Notes under the pieces: model-generated | What the model was told of the DNA's origin: nothing | Database searches by the model: none | Seen by the model: only the letters and a program-made list of their open reading frames with translations | Part shown: one piece after another, positions 5,346-6,768 of the stretch | Layout of the letters: the number at the start of each line of letters is the position of its first letter | How positions within the stretch are numbered: the stretch's first letter is position 1 | Source: J051 sp040752255 | GTDB lineage: Bacteria; Armatimonadota; Fimbriimonadia; Fimbriimonadales; ATM1 | Assembly: GCA_040752255.1 (NCBI GenBank) | Contig: JBFMFD010000143.1 | Span: 1-6,768, forward strand | DNA: 6,768 nucleotides | Reading direction: 5' to 3' | Program-made: the position numbers and the translations under genes

Positions 5346-5968
5346 CAGCGCAACACGTGCACGCGAACGGTACGGCGTCCGAACTGCAGCGCTTCGCCGT
5401 GGCTGTTGAAGCAGAGGTCGATGCGCTTGCCGCGTATCGCGCCGCCGGTGTCTGCGGCGATGGCAATGCCGTACCCCTCCACGTACACGATCGAGCCGAG
5501 GGGAATCACGTTCGGGTCAACCGCGACGATGCCTCGCCTCGCGTCGGAGCCGAGAGACGTCTTGCCGGAGCCGGTGCCGCAAGTCGAGCAGGGGCAGTAG
5601 GCGGTCGCCTCCATAGTGGCGACTCCGGCGCGCGTGTATCCGCGGGTGATTTCGGTGTTGCGGGAGCCGTAGTGGAACACGGCGGGCGTTGGCTCGCGGC
5701 GGGTCTCCCACAGCACCTGCTTCTCGAGCACCTTGCCGTCGAGCATCTTGTACTGCACCATGCGGACCAGTTCGCCGTCCGCGCCGTCCTGCATCTTCTT
5801 AGAGCGTCCGGGCGGCAGTTCCCGCGAGGGTACGAATTTCACCTCGTAGCGAAGGGGCTCGCTCTCCAACTTGGAGACGTACTCTGTTCGGTCGAGCCTG
5901 CCGACCGCCGCTGCAACCACTACGGCAAGGCACAGGGCGGCTCCGGACGCGAGTCTGAGCAGTTTCAT
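5345..5968 (-). CDS. G5-like and 3D domain cell-wall protein (YabE-like)
   Basis: The 207-residue secreted or membrane-tethered protein probably acts on peptidoglycan. Residues 5-22 form a hydrophobic N-terminal segment (signal peptide or anchor). About 37-100 is a short G5-like region (YEVKFVPSRELPPG through VRMVQYKMLDGKVLEK). The 3D domain is about 118-207: MEATAYCPCSTC (119-130), IVAVDPNVIPLGSIVYVEG (147-165), AADTGGAIRGKRIDLCF (171-187) and HVL at the end. The three aspartates naming the domain are D151, D173 and D184; they match the catalytic-type fold shared with lytic transglycosylases such as MltA. Cysteines C125, C127, C130 and C186 may form disulfides or a metal site. The gene begins 27 nt after the rpmF stop without a clear ribosome site, and its TGA overlaps the ksgA start. 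It is related to YabE or resuscitation-factor-like proteins; the enzymatic activity is inferred. Confidence 0.9.
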   Translation of the reverse strand: MKLLRLASGAALCLAVVVAAAVGRLDRTEYVSKLESEPLRYEVKFVPSRELPPGRSKKMQDGADGELVRMVQYKMLDGKVLEKQVLWETRREPTPAVFHYGSRNTEITRGYTRAGVATMEATAYCPCSTCGTGSGKTSLGSDARRGIVAVDPNVIPLGSIVYVEGYGIAIAADTGGAIRGKRIDLCFNSHGEALQFGRRTVRVHVLR

Positions 5969-5995
5969 GAGGTCTGACTGGGTTTCGCTTGGGTG

Positions 5996-6202
5996 CTATC
6001 CGCCGGACGATGGCCGCCGGTCGCGGAATCCGGGCAGGCGCCTGCCCTTGTAGAACCCTTCCGGCGTGGCGTTGTGCGGCAGCGTAAAAACCTCTCCCCC
6101 CTGCTGCCGGTTGACGGTGAGCGTGGGCATCTCGGTGTTGAAGTTGCTTGCCCGCCGCTTCGCGCTTCTTGTTTTAGAGTGCTTTCTCTTCGGATTCGGC
6201 AT
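5996..6202 (-). CDS. rpmF: large-subunit ribosomal protein bL32, cysteine-free form
   Basis: The 68-residue protein begins with the hallmark MPNPKRKHSKTRSAKRRAS (1-19) that threads into the 50S subunit, followed by MPTLTV, a turn region, and FYKGRRLP (50-57), matching the bL32 ending YYKGR. In zinc-binding bL32 two CxxC pairs surround the LPH segment; here LPH (41-43) is kept but the protein has no cysteine at all, so it is a zinc-independent form. A Gly/Arg/Ser-rich extension of about 12 residues follows the usual end. The ATG at 6200-6202 directly abuts the rpmG stop codon (TAG-ATG) and has GGAG 9 nt upstream inside rpmG. In many bacteria rpmF is next to plsX; here it sits between rpmG and a cell-wall gene. 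Confidence 0.9.
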   Translation of the reverse strand: MPNPKRKHSKTRSAKRRASNFNTEMPTLTVNRQQGGEVFTLPHNATPEGFYKGRRLPGFRDRRPSSGG

Positions 6203-6370
6203 CTACTTCTTCTCCCTGTGCAGAGTGTGCTTACGCAGGAAGCGGTTGTATTTCATCAGTTCCAGCCGCTCTTTCGTGTTCTGCTTGTTCTTGGTCGTGG
6301 TGTAGAACGACCTCCCGTCCTCGGTGCAGACCAATCGAATGATTTCGCGGTTCTCTGCCTTCTTCGCCAC
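6203..6370 (-). CDS. rpmG: large-subunit ribosomal protein bL33, mostly cysteine-free form
   Basis: This short gene encodes 55 residues: it starts MAKKAENREIIRLVCTEDG, continues with the family core SFYTTTKNKQNTKERLELMK (21-40), and ends YNRFLRKHTLHREKK (41-55). These match bL33 across its full length. Zinc-binding bL33 has two CxxC pairs; only C15 remains here, with D18, N42 and L45 at the other aligned positions, so zinc binding by the normal site is not expected. The start is GTG at 6368-6370, sharing its G with the rpmE stop (TAGTG), and AAGGAG lies 7 nt upstream. The stop at 6203-6205 touches the rpmF start with no gap. It is a component of the 50S subunit near the E site. Confidence 0.93.
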   Translation of the reverse strand: MAKKAENREIIRLVCTEDGRSFYTTTKNKQNTKERLELMKYNRFLRKHTLHREKK

Positions 6371-6588
6371 TACTTCGCTCCTTCCTTCCCGTACCTGCGC
6401 AAGAACTTCTCGACCCTGCCGGCGGAGTCAACCAACTTCTGCTTCCCCGTGTAGAACGGGTGGCAATTCGAGCAGATGTCAACATGCATCTGGCTCACGT
6501 TCGATAGAATGACCGTGACCGGCTTGTCGGGCGTGCAGGCGCAGAACACCTCGCACGGCATGGTTTCGGGATGGGTTCCAGGTTTCAT
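6370..6588 (-). CDS. rpmE: large-subunit ribosomal protein bL31, zinc-binding type
   Basis: The 72-residue protein starts MKPGTHPE and contains FCAC (15-18), VDICSNCHPFYTGKQKLVD (36-54) and AGRVEKFLRRYG (56-67), matching bL31. C16, C18, C39 and C42 align with the CxC and CxxC zinc ligands of B. subtilis RpmE, so this is the zinc-containing form; C12 is extra. bL31 bridges the 50S central protuberance and the 30S head. The ATG at 6586-6588 fits the family N-terminus exactly. No Shine-Dalgarno is visible; instead an 8-bp hairpin ends 3 nt before the ATG. It is the first gene of the rpmE-rpmG-rpmF-G5/3D-ksgA run, so the promoter should lie in 6589-6768. Confidence 0.95.
   Translation of the reverse strand: MKPGTHPETMPCEVFCACTPDKPVTVILSNVSQMHVDICSNCHPFYTGKQKLVDSAGRVEKFLRRYGKEGAK
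6378..6383 (-). promoter_or_regulatory. Shine-Dalgarno deciding the rpmG GTG start
   Basis: AAGGAG on the minus strand, inside the end of rpmE and 7 nt before the GTG at 6370. It fixes the start of this short gene and shows that rpmG recruits ribosomes itself as well as by the 1-nt overlap. Confidence 0.75.
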
Positions 6589-6591
6589 CGT

Positions 6592-6619
6592 CGCCGCAAT
6601 CCGTTGTCTGTTTGCGGCG
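6592..6619 (-). promoter_or_regulatory. hairpin immediately upstream of the rpmE start codon
   Basis: In the rpmE message, CGCCGCAA (6619-6612) and TTGCGGCG (6599-6592) are perfect complements: an 8-bp stem with a 12-nt loop (ACAGACAACGGA). The stem ends 3 nt before the ATG, occupying the place where a ribosome binding site would be. This is seen directly. That it controls translation, for example by a ribosomal protein binding its own leader, is inference. Confidence 0.5.
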
Positions 6620-6691
6620 CGGAGAATACCTCAAGGGCGCCCACCGATGCAAATACCCCTAGTTCTTGCGGGTGACCGAGGCTGTTTGCGG
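6608..6691 (-). repeat. 10-bp direct repeat CCGCAAACAG in the rpmE leader
   Basis: CCGCAAACAG on the minus strand occurs at 6617-6608 and again at 6691-6682, 74 bp apart. The downstream copy forms the 5' arm of the start-proximal hairpin and its loop. The upstream copy has the same CCGCAA and could pair with the same 3' arm in a competing fold. Confidence 0.5.
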
Positions 6692-6768
6692 GCGGAAACC
6701 CTTGCCGCCCCCTTGCGCCCCACCATACCGGGTATAACACCCCCTGAGCCAGGCGCGCCCTGCAGGCT

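Larger units (their letters stand above)
6589..6768. other. intergenic region upstream of rpmE
   Basis: These 180 bp hold no gene I can support. Apart from the hairpin and repeat described separately, there is a weak promoter-like pair for rpmE on the minus strand (TTGCAT at 6652-6647, TATTCT at 6628-6623, 18-bp spacer), a short palindrome ATACC-G-GGTAT (6725-6735) overlapping TATAAC (6733-6738), and the palindrome GGGCGCCC (6635-6642). None is strong enough to call a promoter. Confidence 0.4.

Noticed and set aside
6725..6738. ATACCGGGTAT palindrome with TATAAC as a + strand promoter
   Set aside because: No -35-like element lies at a suitable distance (TTGCGC is only 14 bp away) and the gene it would serve is outside the window.
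6752..6766. Adjacent AscI-like GGCGCGCC and SbfI-like CCTGCAGG sites at the right edge, like a vector polylinker
   Set aside because: The flanking sequence has the same composition as the rest and no other vector features are seen; two 8-bp palindromes are plausible by chance in GC-rich DNA.

Overview
This is a dense bacterial housekeeping segment of moderately high GC. It holds twelve protein genes, one of them cut by the left edge, and very little intergenic DNA. GTG starts are common and several gene pairs share stop and start bases. I saw no tRNA or rRNA, CRISPR array, insertion sequence or phage gene. A typical lipoprotein signal peptide, a G5/3D cell-wall protein next to ksgA, and cysteine-free bL32 and bL33 are present, but none of these fixes the phylum. 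A lineage such as Armatimonadota is a guess only.

Left part (1-3570). The C-terminal end of a TrkA-C (RCK_C) domain protein runs in from the left on the + strand. It converges on a five-gene minus-strand run, read right to left: an FKBP-type peptidyl-prolyl isomerase lipoprotein, a LivF-type ABC ATPase, RimI (N-acetyltransferase of ribosomal protein S18), TsaD (tRNA t6A synthesis), and a short membrane-anchored protein with a sensor-like external domain. Gaps are 3 to 12 nt or TGATG overlaps, so this looks like one operon.

Middle (3571-4564). smpB (trans-translation) diverges from the FKBP gene across only 40 bp, which contain a 13-bp palindrome. Three bases after the smpB stop lies a perfectly phased array of seven 9-bp units, GTC(G/T)GACNN. 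A small three-helix membrane protein of unknown function follows. Its end overlaps the end of ksgA by 32 bp, tail to tail.

Right part (4533-6768). A second minus-strand operon reads rpmE (bL31), rpmG (bL33, short and easily missed), rpmF (bL32), a G5/3D-domain protein, and ksgA (16S rRNA dimethyltransferase). The ribosomal genes are packed with a 1-nt overlap and a 0-nt gap. bL31 keeps four zinc-ligand cysteines while bL32 has none and bL33 only one. An 8-bp perfect hairpin ends 3 nt before the rpmE start codon, and a duplicated segment upstream could pair with the same strand. This is a candidate translational control element.

The common theme is translation: t6A modification, S18 acetylation, ribosome rescue, small ribosomal proteins and 16S rRNA methylation, plus two envelope proteins. 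I found no clear new multi-gene system. The best leads are the rpmE leader, the 9-bp array and the bL31-bL33-bL32 cluster.
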